Assembly: GCF_900095225.1 (NCBI RefSeq)
Contig: NZ_LT607414.1
Coordinates: forward strand, 434,618 to 498,617
Length of the DNA stretch: 64,000 bases
Source of the DNA: Pseudomonas sp. UMAB-08
GTDB taxonomy: Bacteria > Pseudomonadota > Gammaproteobacteria > Pseudomonadales > Pseudomonadaceae
Direction of reading: 5' to 3'
In this document: in pieces, positions 1-8,820 of the stretch
Position numbering within the stretch: position 1 is the stretch's first letter
Layout: every line of letters begins with the position of its first letter
Program-made: the position numbers and the translations under genes
The notes under the pieces: generated by a model
Databases searched by the model: none
What the model was told of the DNA's origin: nothing
What the model saw: the letters and a program-made list of their open reading frames with translations, nothing else

Positions 1-780
1 GTGGCTGAGCGAACCACCCAAGGTGTCGAGCAGCAAAATGCCGAAACCGAACTGGCCGCCACGGCGATGCAACAGATGACCACCACCGCCCAAGAAGTCG
101 CACGCAATGCCAGTGATGCCTGTAGCGCCGTGCAGCAAGCCAACCGCGAGGCCCGTCGCGGCGATGATCTGGTGCGTCAGGCCAGCAGCCGCATCGACCA
201 TCTGGCAGACGAGATGACTGGCTGCAGTGAGGCGATGCAGCGCTTGCTGCAAGAAAGTGGCGCGGTGGGCCGGGTACTTGAAGTGATCAACGCACTGGCC
301 GAGCAGACCAACCTGTTGGCGCTCAATGCCGCCATCGAGGCCGCACGTGCTGGCGAGCATGGCCGTGGCTTTGCCGTGGTGGCCGACGAAGTGCGCAGCC
401 TGGCCCTGCGAACTCGGGCCTCTACCGAGGAAATAGCCACCATCGTCGAGCAACTGCGCCATGTCAGCGGCGAGGCCTCGCAACGGCTGCAGGGCAGCCA
501 GGAACTGACCCGAGCCAGCGTCGAGCTTACCGCGCAGGCCTCACAAGCGTTGCAGGCGATTAGTGCTGCTGTCTCCACCGTCGAGCACATGAGCCAACAG
601 ATCGCCGCCGCAGCTGAGCAACAGAGTGCTGTCGCCGGACAGGTCGGCGACAGCATGGCGCGGGTACGAGCAATCGCCGAACGCAGTGGCACGGCGAGTG
701 CTCATCTGGAAGACGCAGTACGCGAACTGGGACTGGTGGGCAGCACCCTGAATGCCGCAGTAAGCGGTTTTCGCACGTGA
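1..780 (+). CDS. Methyl-accepting chemotaxis protein, C-terminal part (5' truncated by window)
   Basis: This is the cytoplasmic signalling domain of a chemoreceptor, which controls CheA through CheW. The highly conserved hairpin tip is visible at about residues 93-135 ([19 protein letters not shown], then [15 protein letters not shown]), flanked by long heptad-rich helices. No ligand-binding domain, HAMP domain or transmembrane segment is present, so the gene must begin upstream of the window. The GTG at base 1 is simply the first in-frame codon here. The ligand cannot be inferred. Its proximity to catabolic genes could mean chemotaxis to an aromatic, but that is only a guess. Confidence 0.95.
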   Translation: MAERTTQGVEQQNAETELAATAMQQMTTTAQEVARNASDACSAVQQANREARRGDDLVRQASSRIDHLADEMTGCSEAMQRLLQESGAVGRVLEVINALAEQTNLLALNAAIEAARAGEHGRGFAVVADEVRSLALRTRASTEEIATIVEQLRHVSGEASQRLQGSQELTRASVELTAQASQALQAISAAVSTVEHMSQQIAAAAEQQSAVAGQVGDSMARVRAIAERSGTASAHLEDAVRELGLVGSTLNAAVSGFRT

Positions 781-870
781 ATTCGACTCAAAGGCGGCTA
801 TGCCGATTTCCTGACGAATGAGCGGTGGTCGTACTGTTCAAGGAGAAAACTCCCTTGCTCTGAAGAGGCT

Positions 871-901
871 GAGAAAGAAACGCCCGGCACAGGGCCGGGC
901 G
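871..901 (-). terminator. Rho-independent terminator of the meta-pathway operon
   Basis: An 8-bp perfect GC-rich stem (CGCCCGGC / GCCGGGCG, 5-base loop) is followed on the minus strand by a T-rich run (TTTCTTTCTC). It lies about 50 bases past the aldolase stop and fits as the end of the long minus-strand cluster. Confidence 0.85.
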
Positions 902-951
902 TGATGATGCGCGAACGCACAGCACCAAGCGGTGCGTGCGTCATGAGGGTG

Positions 952-1971
952 TCAGCGCTTGAGAAGGTCCAGCGCGACGTCGACAATCATGTCTTCCTGG
1001 CCGCCGACCATCCGGCGTTTGCCCAGCTCGACGAGGATGTCGAGGGTCTTCAGGCCATATTTGGCGGCGGCGACTTCGGCGTGGCGCAGGAAGCTCGAAT
1101 AGACCCCGGCATAGCCCAGCGCCAAGGTCTCGCGATCAACCCGCACCGGACGATCCTGCAACGGACGCACGATGTCATCGGCGGCGTCCATCAGCGTGTA
1201 AAGGTCGGTGCCGTGGTTCCAGCCCAAGCGCTCGGCCGCCGCGATGAACACTTCCAGCGGCGCGTTACCGGCGCCCGCGCCCATACCCGCCAGGCTGGCG
1301 TCGATGCGGTCGCAACCTTCCTCAACGGCCGTGATCGAGTTGGCCACCCCGAGGCTCAGGTTGTGGTGGGCGTGCATGCCGGTTTCGGTTTCGGGCTTGA
1401 GCACAGCCTTGAACGCACGGAAGCGGTCGCGGATGTCCTGCATGTTCATCGCGCCGCCGGAGTCGGCCATGTACACGCAGGTCGCGCCATAGCTTTCCAT
1501 CAGCTTGGCCTGCGCGGCCAGTTGTTCAGCCGGGATCATGTGGCTCATCATCAAAAAGCCGACCGTGTCCATACCCAGCTCGCGGGCGTATTCGATGTGC
1601 TGTTTCGAGACGTCCGCTTCGGTGCAATGGGTGGCGATGCGCACTACGCGGGCACCGGCGTTGTAGGCGGCTTTCAGGTCGTGCACCGTGCCAATACCGG
1701 GCAACAACAAGGTGGTGATTTTGGCGTGACTGATCACATCGGCGGCCGCTTCGATCCACTCCAGGTCGGTGTGGGCCGCAAAGCCATAGTTGAAACTTGA
1801 GCCTTGCAGACCGTCGCCATGGGCGACTTCGATACTGTCGACCTTGGCCTTGTCCAGGGCGCGGGCAATGTCCTGGACGTTCTGGATCGAGTATTGGTGG
1901 CGGATGGCATGGCTGCCGTCGCGCAGGGTGACATCGGAGATGTACAGTTTTTTACCGGGATTAAAACTCAT
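952..1971 (-). CDS. dmpG: 4-hydroxy-2-oxovalerate aldolase
   Basis: This class II aldolase splits 4-hydroxy-2-oxoacids into pyruvate and an aldehyde, the last carbon-carbon cleavage of the meta pathway. At 339 aa it has the family length. The N-terminal motif [13 protein letters not shown] carries the arginine and aspartate of the active site, and [14 protein letters not shown] gives the metal-binding His pair. The C-terminal part (about 290-339) is the communication domain that docks acetaldehyde dehydrogenase and channels the aldehyde. It is the last gene of the cluster, 11 bases after the dehydrogenase, with an AAGGAG ribosome site. Symbol by analogy with the dmp/xyl lower pathway. Confidence 0.96.
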   Translation of the reverse strand: MSFNPGKKLYISDVTLRDGSHAIRHQYSIQNVQDIARALDKAKVDSIEVAHGDGLQGSSFNYGFAAHTDLEWIEAAADVISHAKITTLLLPGIGTVHDLKAAYNAGARVVRIATHCTEADVSKQHIEYARELGMDTVGFLMMSHMIPAEQLAAQAKLMESYGATCVYMADSGGAMNMQDIRDRFRAFKAVLKPETETGMHAHHNLSLGVANSITAVEEGCDRIDASLAGMGAGAGNAPLEVFIAAAERLGWNHGTDLYTLMDAADDIVRPLQDRPVRVDRETLALGYAGVYSSFLRHAEVAAAKYGLKTLDILVELGKRRMVGGQEDMIVDVALDLLKR

Positions 1972-1982
1972 GGCGATTCTCC

Positions 1983-2921
1983 TTAGGCGTTCAGCATCGA
2001 CAGCGCCATGCGCTCGGCGGTGGCCAAGGCCGCGGAGGTCATGATGTCGAGGTTGCCGGCGTAGGCTGGCAGGTAATGGGCGGCGCCTTCGACCTCGAGG
2101 AAGATCGAGGTCTTGAGGCCCGAGAACGTGCCCAGGCCCGGAATCTTCAGCGGTGCGTCTTCAGGAATGACGTCGAACTGCACCTTTTGCTTGAGTCGAT
2201 ATCCCGGCACATAGGCTTCTACCGCAGCGGCCATTTCTTCGATGGACGCTTCGATCTCAGCCTGGTCGGCGGCTTCGGACAACACAAACACCGTGTCGCG
2301 CATCATCAGCGGCGGCTCGGCCGGATTCATCACGATGATCGCTTTGCCCTTGCTCGCGCCGCCGATCACTTCGATGGCTTTGGAGGTGGTTTCGGTGAAC
2401 TCGTCAATGTTGGCGCGAGTGCCGGGGCCCGCGGATTTGCTGGCAATCGAGGCGACGATTTCGGCGTAATGCACCTTGGCGATACGCGAGACCGCCGCGA
2501 CCATCGGGATGGTCGCCTGGCCACCGCAGGTGACCATGTTGACGTTGAGCTGGTCGAGGTTCTGCTCAAGGTTGACCACCGGCACGCAGTACGGGCCGAT
2601 GGCGGCCGGGGTCAGGTCAATCAAGCGGATGCCCGGTTTGATCGACCGCAGGAACGCGTCGTTCTTCACATGAGCACCGGCCGAGGTGGCATCGAACACG
2701 AAGTCGATGTCCTTGAATACGTCCATGCGGGTCAGGCCTGCAACGCCTTCATGGGTGATGGCCACGCCCATGCGCTGCGCGCGGGCCAGGCCATCGGAGG
2801 CCAGGTCGATGCCGACCATGACCGCCATTTCCAGGTGTTTTGCATTACGCAGAATCTTGATCATCAGGTCGGTGCCGATGTTGCCGGAACCGACGATGGC
2901 GACTTTGAGTTTTTTGTTCAT
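1983..2921 (-). CDS. dmpF: Acetaldehyde dehydrogenase (acylating)
   Basis: The enzyme converts the aldehyde released by the neighbouring aldolase to acyl-CoA with NAD+. The Rossmann motif [16 protein letters not shown] is at about residues 6-21. The catalytic cysteine lies in [10 protein letters not shown] (about 130). Length is 312 aa, normal for the DmpF/BphJ/MhpF family. The reading frame stays open 47 codons further upstream, but the conserved protein starts at [11 protein letters not shown], so that ATG was chosen. It is followed at once by the aldolase gene, as expected for partners that form a channelling complex. Confidence 0.96.
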   Translation of the reverse strand: MNKKLKVAIVGSGNIGTDLMIKILRNAKHLEMAVMVGIDLASDGLARAQRMGVAITHEGVAGLTRMDVFKDIDFVFDATSAGAHVKNDAFLRSIKPGIRLIDLTPAAIGPYCVPVVNLEQNLDQLNVNMVTCGGQATIPMVAAVSRIAKVHYAEIVASIASKSAGPGTRANIDEFTETTSKAIEVIGGASKGKAIIVMNPAEPPLMMRDTVFVLSEAADQAEIEASIEEMAAAVEAYVPGYRLKQKVQFDVIPEDAPLKIPGLGTFSGLKTSIFLEVEGAAHYLPAYAGNLDIMTSAALATAERMALSMLNA

Positions 2922-2976
2922 GACATAGCTCCAGCCGTGCATGACAGGCCGGTCAATAGGAGCCGGCCCAGAGTGT

Positions 2977-3192
2977 CTAGGGGTTCTTGGCGGTCTTGCG
3001 CAGCACCAGATAAACCCCGATGAAGCCGCTGAGCAGGCCACTGACGAAGCCGCTGATGCCATTGCCCAGCGAGTTATCCAGGATGGTTTGCGGGAACGGC
3101 ACCAGAAATTGATTGGCGCAGAAAGCCAGAATGGCAGCGATGATGCCGCCGATGATCCCGGCCAGGATCGATTCTTTAAGTACGAAGCCCAT
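2977..3192 (-). CDS. Small two-helix membrane protein, unknown function
   Basis: I do not recognise this 71-aa protein. Two glycine-rich hydrophobic segments are visible, at about residues 9-27 and 45-65 ([20 protein letters not shown]), joined by a short polar loop, with a basic C-terminus (LRKTAKNP). The start was set at MGFVLKES because a GGAG ribosome site sits about 8 bases upstream. The frame is open 16 codons further. It lies between the hydratase and the acetaldehyde dehydrogenase in the same direction with short gaps, so it is probably co-transcribed. A role at the inner membrane (transport accessory or small scaffold) is conceivable but unsupported. Confidence 0.75.
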   Translation of the reverse strand: MGFVLKESILAGIIGGIIAAILAFCANQFLVPFPQTILDNSLGNGISGFVSGLLSGFIGVYLVLRKTAKNP

Positions 3193-3253
3193 ACCTTGTC
3201 TCCTTATTGTTTTAGAGGCCGTTTCACGCGCGGCTGCCAAAGGCCCGCCAGCG

Positions 3254-4042
3254 TCAGGTGAAACGCACCGAGCAACTGCCGACGCCGCCGATGGACACCC
3301 GTAGGTTGTCGCCCGCCTTCACCGGTATCATCGGACCGAGTGAGCCGGAGAGGATCACTTCGCCGGCCTTCAGCGACATGCCCAGACGCCCCAAGGTGTT
3401 GGCCAGCCAGGCCACGGCCACCGCAGGCGAACCCATGGTCGCGGCACCTGCCCCGGTGGCGACGATCTCGCCGTTTTTCTCCAGAACCATGCCACACAAC
3501 CCAAGGTCCACATCCTGCACCGGCACCAGCCGGTCACTGAGCACGAAAACCCCGCAAGAGGCGTTGTCCGCCACGGTGTCCTGGATCTTGATCTTCCAGT
3601 CCTGGATACGTGAGTCGACGATCTCGAAACAGACCATCACGCCCTCAGTGGCGCGCAACACGTCAGCGACGGTGATGCCTGGCCCCATCAGGTCGTGCTT
3701 GAGCACGAACGCCAGCTCGCCCTCAGCCTTGGGCTGGATCAACGAGGACGCCGCGATGGCCGCTCCAGAGTTGACGGTCATGGCATCGGTGAGGATGCCG
3801 AAGTCCGGCTGACCGACGCCCAGGAGGTTCATTACCGCCTGGCTGGTCACACCGATTTTCTTGCCGACCACACGCTCGCCATCATTCAGACGCAGGGCCA
3901 TCAGGCGCTGTTGGATCGCATAGGCATGCTCGAGGGTCAGTGCCGGATAACGCTCAGTGAGCGGCGCGATGGCCTCGGCCTTGCGCTGGGCGTTGTACAG
4001 GTCGACGCTGATTTCTTGCAGCAACGAATCGTCAATATTCAT
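3254..4042 (-). CDS. dmpE: 2-hydroxypenta-2,4-dienoate (2-oxopent-4-enoate) hydratase
   Basis: This enzyme adds water to the 2-hydroxydienoate left after hydrolysis of the ring-fission product, giving the 4-hydroxy-2-oxoacid used by the aldolase. It is 262 aa and fits the XylJ/DmpE/MhpD family: GKKIGVTSQAVM near residue 60, the metal-binding acidic motif PKAEGELAFVL near 105, EIVDSRIQDWKIKIQDTVAD near 140, and a GEVILSGSLGPM C-terminal segment. The related 4-oxalocrotonate decarboxylase shares the fold, so the exact substrate is inferred from context: hydrolase, aldolase and acylating dehydrogenase are all adjacent. It follows the FAD monooxygenase by 13 bases. Confidence 0.93.
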   Translation of the reverse strand: MNIDDSLLQEISVDLYNAQRKAEAIAPLTERYPALTLEHAYAIQQRLMALRLNDGERVVGKKIGVTSQAVMNLLGVGQPDFGILTDAMTVNSGAAIAASSLIQPKAEGELAFVLKHDLMGPGITVADVLRATEGVMVCFEIVDSRIQDWKIKIQDTVADNASCGVFVLSDRLVPVQDVDLGLCGMVLEKNGEIVATGAGAATMGSPAVAVAWLANTLGRLGMSLKAGEVILSGSLGPMIPVKAGDNLRVSIGGVGSCSVRFT

Positions 4043-4055
4043 AGGGGACTCCCGC

Positions 4056-5186
4056 TCAAATGGGTTCGCTAAGGGCCAGCAGCGCTCGTTCTACCACCTT
4101 GGTCTGCTCTTCGACTGGCGCCCGCGCCTGCTCCAGACGACCGAGTTCCATTGAGCTATCGGTGACAAGTCGGCAACGCGCCTCGCGGCGTGCCATGAAC
4201 CGAGCGAACGTCTGCTCCACGCTGTCAGCCAGTACCAGCTCTTCGGCCAGGACCAATGCGTCTTCGATGGCCATGCCGGCACCGGAGGCCAGTTGTGGGG
4301 TGGTGGGATGCGCAGAGTCACCCATCAGCAGGACGCGGCCGCGATACCAGGGCGCCGGCAGGCTGAATATCTCCAGAGGGCGGAAGTTGATCGCCGCGTT
4401 ATCCTTCTCGCCGAGCGAGTCGCGGATCTCGGCGAGCGCGCCCCCGTAGCTTGCAAGACGGGTAGCCAGTTCACGGTGGAAGTTCGCCGGTTCGATGAAC
4501 ACCTGAGGGGTACGTTCGAGCAGGAACATGTACATATGGGTAGCCGAGACTGGGGTGAAACCGACCTTGTGCGGCCCACCCAGAAAGTAGGTCCGGCGGT
4601 CGACGCTGGCCGGGCGCTCGAGAAACAATCGCCAGCAGCTCTGGCCGGTGTACTCGGCCTTGGGTGCATCGGGCATGATCAGCCCGCGCACTTTAGAGAA
4701 CACACCGTCAGCGCCCAGTACGATGTCGTACCGGTCACGGCTGCCGTCGCTGAAGGTCACGTCCACGCCGCTGTCATCCTGCTCCAGCGCCTCGACAGTG
4801 AGGCCCAGACGGATCGGCGTGCCTTTGGCGTTTGCGTGCCGAGCGAGGATGCCATGCAGGGTCGGGCGCATGATGCCTCCGCTGCTTGCGGTCGGACTGT
4901 CTGCCGGCATGGGGGTTGCCAGCTTTCTCAGCAGCTCACCCTGGGTGTTGCAGACCTGAATGCCTTCACCGACGTAAGCTTCATCGACCATGTCCGAGTA
5001 GACGCCGAGCTGATGCAAGGCGCGCAGGGTCGGCCCAGTGATGGTTAGCCCGGCCCCCAGCGCGCCCCAGTTCGGGTTGATGTCGATCATGTCGACGTCG
5101 ATACCGATGCGCCGTAAGGTGATGGCGGCAGACATTCCGGCGGTGCCGGCGCCAACTATCAACGCTTTTTTTACTGTCTTGGGCAT
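4056..5186 (-). CDS. FAD-dependent aromatic-ring monooxygenase (group A)
   Basis: A 376-aa flavoprotein of the PHBH/salicylate-hydroxylase superfamily. The dinucleotide motif IVGAGTAGMSAAI is at about residues 9-21, the DG motif in VLGADGVFSKVRG near 160, and the GD motif GDSAHPTTPQLASGAGMAIE near 290. Such enzymes hydroxylate a phenolic or carboxylated ring with NAD(P)H and O2. The start at MPKTVKKALIVG puts the FAD motif close to the N-terminus as usual. An AAGGAA ribosome site and an A-rich AACAACAA tract precede it. Its place next to the meta-cleavage genes suggests an alternative route to a catechol, but the substrate is unknown. Confidence 0.9.
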   Translation of the reverse strand: MPKTVKKALIVGAGTAGMSAAITLRRIGIDVDMIDINPNWGALGAGLTITGPTLRALHQLGVYSDMVDEAYVGEGIQVCNTQGELLRKLATPMPADSPTASSGGIMRPTLHGILARHANAKGTPIRLGLTVEALEQDDSGVDVTFSDGSRDRYDIVLGADGVFSKVRGLIMPDAPKAEYTGQSCWRLFLERPASVDRRTYFLGGPHKVGFTPVSATHMYMFLLERTPQVFIEPANFHRELATRLASYGGALAEIRDSLGEKDNAAINFRPLEIFSLPAPWYRGRVLLMGDSAHPTTPQLASGAGMAIEDALVLAEELVLADSVEQTFARFMARREARCRLVTDSSMELGRLEQARAPVEEQTKVVERALLALSEPI

Positions 5187-5198
5187 AGCGAGATTCCT

Positions 5199-5215
5199 TG
5201 TTTTTGTTGTTGTTC
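5199..5215 (-). promoter_or_regulatory. AAnAAnAA (CA) motif before the FAD monooxygenase
   Basis: On the minus strand AACAACAACAAAAACAA stands just upstream of the AAGGAA ribosome site. It matches the AAnAAnAA consensus that Hfq/Crc binds in pseudomonads to block translation of catabolic mRNAs. The match is seen directly. The regulatory role is inferred. Confidence 0.6.
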
Positions 5216-5244
5216 GGCTCTTGTTCGAATGCAAAGGAGCGCGT

Positions 5245-6075
5245 TCAGTCGGCCTTGAGGAAATTCGTCACCAACTGGCAGAAGGCGGCGGCGTGCTCGA
5301 TCTGGGTCCAGTGACCACAGCGCCCGAAAATATGCAGTTGGCTGTCGTCGATCCATTGCTGCAGGGTCAGCGAGGTGGAAAGCGGGATCACCTTGTCGTC
5401 ACGGCCGTGAACCAGCAGCGTCTTGTGCCCAATGCCGCGAATCTCGGCCTCGTCATGGGCCATCGCCTCAACCCAGCGCTGGCGCGGTGCAGGGAACATC
5501 GCCGCATAGGCTTCCTGGACCCCGGCGCGCTTGCTCGCCTCGTAACGCATGCGCACCAAGTCGTCGCCGACCAACGTCTGGTCGTAGGCGAATATGCGCA
5601 TGATCGCCCGCATGTTCTCCTGCGTCGGCTCATAGCCCCACACTGCGTCCAGACCTGGGGTGAGTTCAAAAGGCACGCCAACGCTGCCCATCAGGATCAG
5701 CTTGTTGATGCGCTCCGGATGGTGGATAGCCAGGGCCAGGGCCATGGAACCGCCGAACGAGTTGCCGATCACGTTGACCTTCTCGACACCCACGGCATCC
5801 AGAAAGGCGACCATCTGATCCAGCCAGAGCTGGCGTGAGTAAACGATCTCCTGCGGCGTCTCGGTGAAACCGAACCCGGCCAGATCGGGCGCCAGCAGGC
5901 GGAAATCGTTCTTGAGGCTCTGAATGCTCAGGCGCCAGTTGGCCCAGGCACTGACGCCAGGCCCAGAGCCGTGCAGCAGCAGCACAGGCTCACCGCTGCC
6001 GACGTCGTGGTAATTGGTCACGATTGAACCGGTCTGAATGCTCTGACCGATTTCGGGATTTTGTAGGCTATTCAT
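5245..6075 (-). CDS. Meta-cleavage product hydrolase (alpha/beta hydrolase)
   Basis: This 276-aa hydrolase belongs to the DmpD/XylF/TodF/CumD group, which cleaves the yellow ring-fission product of extradiol dioxygenases to a 2-hydroxydienoate and an acid. The oxyanion segment LLLHGSGPGVSAW is at about 32-44. The nucleophile elbow GNSFGGS places Ser106, and Asp226/227 (HGRDDKVIP) and His255 (GHWTQIEH) complete the triad. The frame is open 26 codons upstream, but MNSLQNPEIG fits the family start and avoids overlap with the preceding gene. The product goes straight to the hydratase encoded two genes downstream. Confidence 0.93.
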   Translation of the reverse strand: MNSLQNPEIGQSIQTGSIVTNYHDVGSGEPVLLLHGSGPGVSAWANWRLSIQSLKNDFRLLAPDLAGFGFTETPQEIVYSRQLWLDQMVAFLDAVGVEKVNVIGNSFGGSMALALAIHHPERINKLILMGSVGVPFELTPGLDAVWGYEPTQENMRAIMRIFAYDQTLVGDDLVRMRYEASKRAGVQEAYAAMFPAPRQRWVEAMAHDEAEIRGIGHKTLLVHGRDDKVIPLSTSLTLQQWIDDSQLHIFGRCGHWTQIEHAAAFCQLVTNFLKAD

Positions 6076-6091
6076 CGCTGTTTCTCCGTGT

Positions 6092-6532
6092 TCAAACGTC
6101 GGCACGCCGCCAGACCAGGCGTGCGCTGCGGGCCTGCGGCGTACCTTCTTCAAGACGCGCGCTCAAGGTCAGCGTGCCGTCGGCATTGACCTCGAAACGG
6201 CGCTTCTGGGCACCACCGATCCAGTTGGGGAACAGGCTGATATCGACCAGGTGCGTAATAACGTCGCCGTGTACCTCGTAGCGGCCGCCATAGGCCAGCA
6301 TGCTGGTGTAGGCATTGGCCTTCTCGGCGTCGCTGGCGTTCCACTGACCGCCGGTTTCGAAGTTCAGCCGCTCGGCTTTAGCGATCATGCAGGCCATGTA
6401 GCCGCCTTCGGTGTACAGGATGAAACCCTGCAAGTGCTCGCCCATCGGCAGCTCGCGGCGGCCGTCGTCGAAGGCCTGTTCCCAGGAAAGAATTTCCCAG
6501 CGACCTACTGGATTAAGGGTGGTTGTCGACAT
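6092..6532 (-). other. Possible internal translation start giving a free lipocalin-like protein
   Basis: Within the fusion gene an ATG (MSTTTLNPVGRW) is preceded by GGAG at 9 bases and lies exactly at the domain boundary. A 146-aa product of normal length for a stand-alone lipocalin-like protein would result. Whether it is used cannot be told from sequence. Confidence 0.4.
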
Positions 6533-7438
6533 GTGGGTTTTCTCCGCTGATAGCTGCGATTCAAGGAAGGCAGTCACGACCTCGTTGTGTTCGGCCGCAC
6601 TCTCGAACTGGGCCCAGTGCCCCGTGTCGCTGGCGCAATGGAAGGTGCCGTTCTGTACCTGACGCGCAATGTGCTCGCCGAGGGCCGGCGGTGTGCGATT
6701 ACGATCACCCCAGTAAACCAGGGTGGGCTGGCTGATCTGCCGGGCCAGTGCGTCGCTCACCAGATGCTTGCGAATGGTGGAACCGGCCAGGTACTCAGCG
6801 ATGAACACCTGCTGCACGGCGGCCAGCGCGGGTTGGCGATAGAGCGCCTGACGTACCATGACCGCTTCATCGGTGAGCCGCTCCGGTCTGGCCAGAATGC
6901 GTGCCATACGGGTGCGCACATTGTCGAAGCTCGGATCGCGCAGCACTTCAAGCGAGCTCGGCAGGTTGCTCGCCCAATCCGGCTCGACATAGCCCTCAAT
7001 CGCGTCTGCGGCCGGCGTGTAACCCATGGTAGTGGTCAGCACCAGTGCATCGACCCGTTCGGGATGACGCAAGGCCAGTTGCATGGCCACCCAGCCGCCC
7101 AGCGACTGCCCTTCGACGAAGGCACTGGCCAGGCCAAGCTGGTCCATCACATCGACCACCTGATCAACCAGATTGGGGATGATTTCGGGGTCGTAGCCCT
7201 CAGTCTGCGACCTGCCATGCCAGAGGAAGTCCATGGCGATGACATGGAAGTGCTTGGCCAACTCGGCAATATTCAGCGCGTAGTTTTCCGCATGGCCGCC
7301 GGTCCCGTGCAAAAGGATCAGCGCCGGGCCTGAGCCTGCCTCGATGATGCGGGTGCGGTACTTGCCTTTGATCTGACGCACCTGGGTGTGCAGCAGCTCT
7401 ATCCAATATGGGGTTTGAAGGGTGTTCGATTCGGACAC
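6092..7438 (-). CDS. Alpha/beta hydrolase fused to a C-terminal lipocalin-like domain
   Basis: A single uninterrupted frame of 448 codons with two modules. Residues 1-300 are an alpha/beta hydrolase: LLHGTGGHAENY near 43, elbow EGQSLGGW with Ser112, Asp245 (WGDRNRTPP), His274 (GHWAQFES). Residues 303-448 form a lipocalin-like domain (VGRWEILSWEQ, then GFILYTEGGYMACMIAK) of the type usually found as a separate ~145-aa protein. The start is a GTG preceded by GAGGAG at 8 bases; upstream codons would run into the dioxygenase gene. A second ATG at codon 303 has its own GGAG 9 bases upstream, so the lipocalin could also be made alone. The substrate is unknown. Confidence 0.85.
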   Translation of the reverse strand: MSESNTLQTPYWIELLHTQVRQIKGKYRTRIIEAGSGPALILLHGTGGHAENYALNIAELAKHFHVIAMDFLWHGRSQTEGYDPEIIPNLVDQVVDVMDQLGLASAFVEGQSLGGWVAMQLALRHPERVDALVLTTTMGYTPAADAIEGYVEPDWASNLPSSLEVLRDPSFDNVRTRMARILARPERLTDEAVMVRQALYRQPALAAVQQVFIAEYLAGSTIRKHLVSDALARQISQPTLVYWGDRNRTPPALGEHIARQVQNGTFHCASDTGHWAQFESAAEHNEVVTAFLESQLSAEKTHMSTTTLNPVGRWEILSWEQAFDDGRRELPMGEHLQGFILYTEGGYMACMIAKAERLNFETGGQWNASDAEKANAYTSMLAYGGRYEVHGDVITHLVDISLFPNWIGGAQKRRFEVNADGTLTLSARLEEGTPQARSARLVWRRADV

Positions 7439-7530
7439 GAAAGATGCTCCTCGAAGCCTGGTGAAGAGGTGCCCTCCACTCTCGCCGAAGCGATGGCGTA
7501 GCGGGACACCCGATGAGGAAGCTGCGGGCG

Positions 7531-8502
7531 TTAGAGCTTCTGTTCCTTGCTTGCGGCAATCGGCCCCTTGAGCGTGCCGTCGGATTTTTCCAGGCCGAAG
7601 GTCCATTCAGAGAAGATGTGCGCGATGGCAGCGAAGTCCTGAGCTTCCCATTCGTCCGTCACGACGTCCTCGTCGGCGGCGTATTCCCAGGAACCGCCGA
7701 ATGGCGTCTGGAAGTACCAGAAGCAGGCCGAGGAAATAGTGTGGCGACCCGGACCGGCGAAGGTCTTCCAGCCCAGCGAGTCGAGATGCTGGCCACCACC
7801 GATGACCTCGTGGATGTCGCGCACCTTGAAGGCCAGATGGTTGAAGCGGGTTCCCGGCACCCGCGCGTTCATGAAGAACACGTGATGATGGTTACCGGAT
7901 GGCGAGCAGCGCATGAACAGACCGCGATTGGCATAGCGGTCGGAAACGATGAAGCCCAAACGTTCAATATAGAACCGCGCGGCCGCGGCCGCGTCGTCCA
8001 CACCGATGGCGATATGGCTGATCTCGCGTGGCATGGCGACCTTGTAGGCCGCTGCGCGGCGGTTGATGCGGGCCGGCTGACCCGGCGCGTTATAACGGGT
8101 CACATCGAAGTGCGACGATTTGCGTTGGGCAATGCGGAAAGCCAGGTTGATTCCCAGGTCGTCGACGCTGTGCAGCACGCCTGCGGCATCGAGCTCGACG
8201 CGGCGATCACGGCCCAGGTCCTCGGCCAGCGCCACGAGGGTGGCCTGATCCTCAACGCCCCAGACGATCTCGCACAAGCCGCTGCCACCGCCAATCGGTG
8301 TGCGCTCAATGCGCGACAGATCAGCAGCGACGACCTGGACTTCCGAGCCGTCGACTGCGCGAAAGAGCTTCACCTCCGGGTCGGCCGAAGGCACATAGGA
8401 AAGCCCCCAGTCGGCAGCGAAACGGCATGCATCGGCAAGATCCTCAACCGCGAACCTGACACACTCGACACCGGTGAAACGAAATGGATTGCCCTTCGTC
8501 AT
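7531..8502 (-). CDS. Type I extradiol ring-cleavage dioxygenase (VOC), copy 2
   Basis: A 323-aa two-domain vicinal-oxygen-chelate dioxygenase that would cleave a catechol next to its hydroxyls. The C-terminal domain shows the 2-His-1-Glu iron site: His in REISHIAIGVDD (about 162), His in TRFNHLAFKV (about 222) and Glu in GGSWEYAADED (about 272). The N-terminal domain (GVECVRFAVEDL) is the non-catalytic repeat. The start MTKGNPFRFTGVE was chosen over an open 35-codon extension because it fits the domain start and follows a GAAGG ribosome site. It begins a segment separated from copy 1 by a terminator and a 318-base gap, so it may have its own promoter. Confidence 0.93.
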   Translation of the reverse strand: MTKGNPFRFTGVECVRFAVEDLADACRFAADWGLSYVPSADPEVKLFRAVDGSEVQVVAADLSRIERTPIGGGSGLCEIVWGVEDQATLVALAEDLGRDRRVELDAAGVLHSVDDLGINLAFRIAQRKSSHFDVTRYNAPGQPARINRRAAAYKVAMPREISHIAIGVDDAAAAARFYIERLGFIVSDRYANRGLFMRCSPSGNHHHVFFMNARVPGTRFNHLAFKVRDIHEVIGGGQHLDSLGWKTFAGPGRHTISSACFWYFQTPFGGSWEYAADEDVVTDEWEAQDFAAIAHIFSEWTFGLEKSDGTLKGPIAASKEQKL

Positions 8503-8516
8503 GATTGCCTTCTCTA

Positions 8517-8524
8517 TTGTTCTT
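8517..8524 (-). promoter_or_regulatory. AAnAAnAA motif before extradiol dioxygenase copy 2
   Basis: AAGAACAA on the minus strand, about 14 bases before the start codon and next to the GAAGG ribosome site, matches the Crc/Hfq target consensus. Functional role inferred. Confidence 0.4.
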
Positions 8525-8603
8525 ATCGTTGTTTCGTTGATTGCTCGCTGAAACTTCGCAAGCAGTACGCGTGCTCCAGGAGCGTTCGCGTATTCATTGA
8601 GCT

Positions 8604-8665
8604 CCATCTTAGGGAGCGCTGTTCAGGCGAGCCAGAGGGATTCGGACAAGGCAGATATTCAAGAA
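8604..8665 (-). promoter_or_regulatory. Possible degenerate third copy of the cluster promoter element
   Basis: The 318-base gap between the two extradiol genes contains AGGCGAGC and, 27 bases on, CAGATATtc. Element A at the head of the cluster has the same two blocks at the same spacing. A possible minus-strand -10 (TAAGAT) lies at the equivalent end. The remaining positions agree poorly, so this is a weak candidate. Apart from it and the terminator, nothing else was found in the gap. Confidence 0.3.
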
Positions 8666-8770
8666 GTGCAAGGCTCACGCGGTTCCCTGCTGATGGAGGT
8701 GACGCAGCGTTCAAGCGCTTTCATGCAGGATCAAGTACGCCCATTCAGTCCCTCACTGCGGGAACTGAAA

Positions 8771-8799
8771 GCAAAAAGCCGAGGTGCGGACCTCGGCTT
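8771..8799 (-). terminator. Rho-independent terminator after extradiol dioxygenase copy 1
   Basis: A perfect 10-bp stem (AAGCCGAGGT / ACCTCGGCTT) with a 4-base GCGG loop runs into TTTTT on the minus strand, about 20 bases past the stop of the upstream dioxygenase gene. It splits the cluster into at least two transcripts, or attenuates read-through. Confidence 0.88.
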
Positions 8800-8820
8800 A
8801 CGGATGAATCACGCGGGCCG

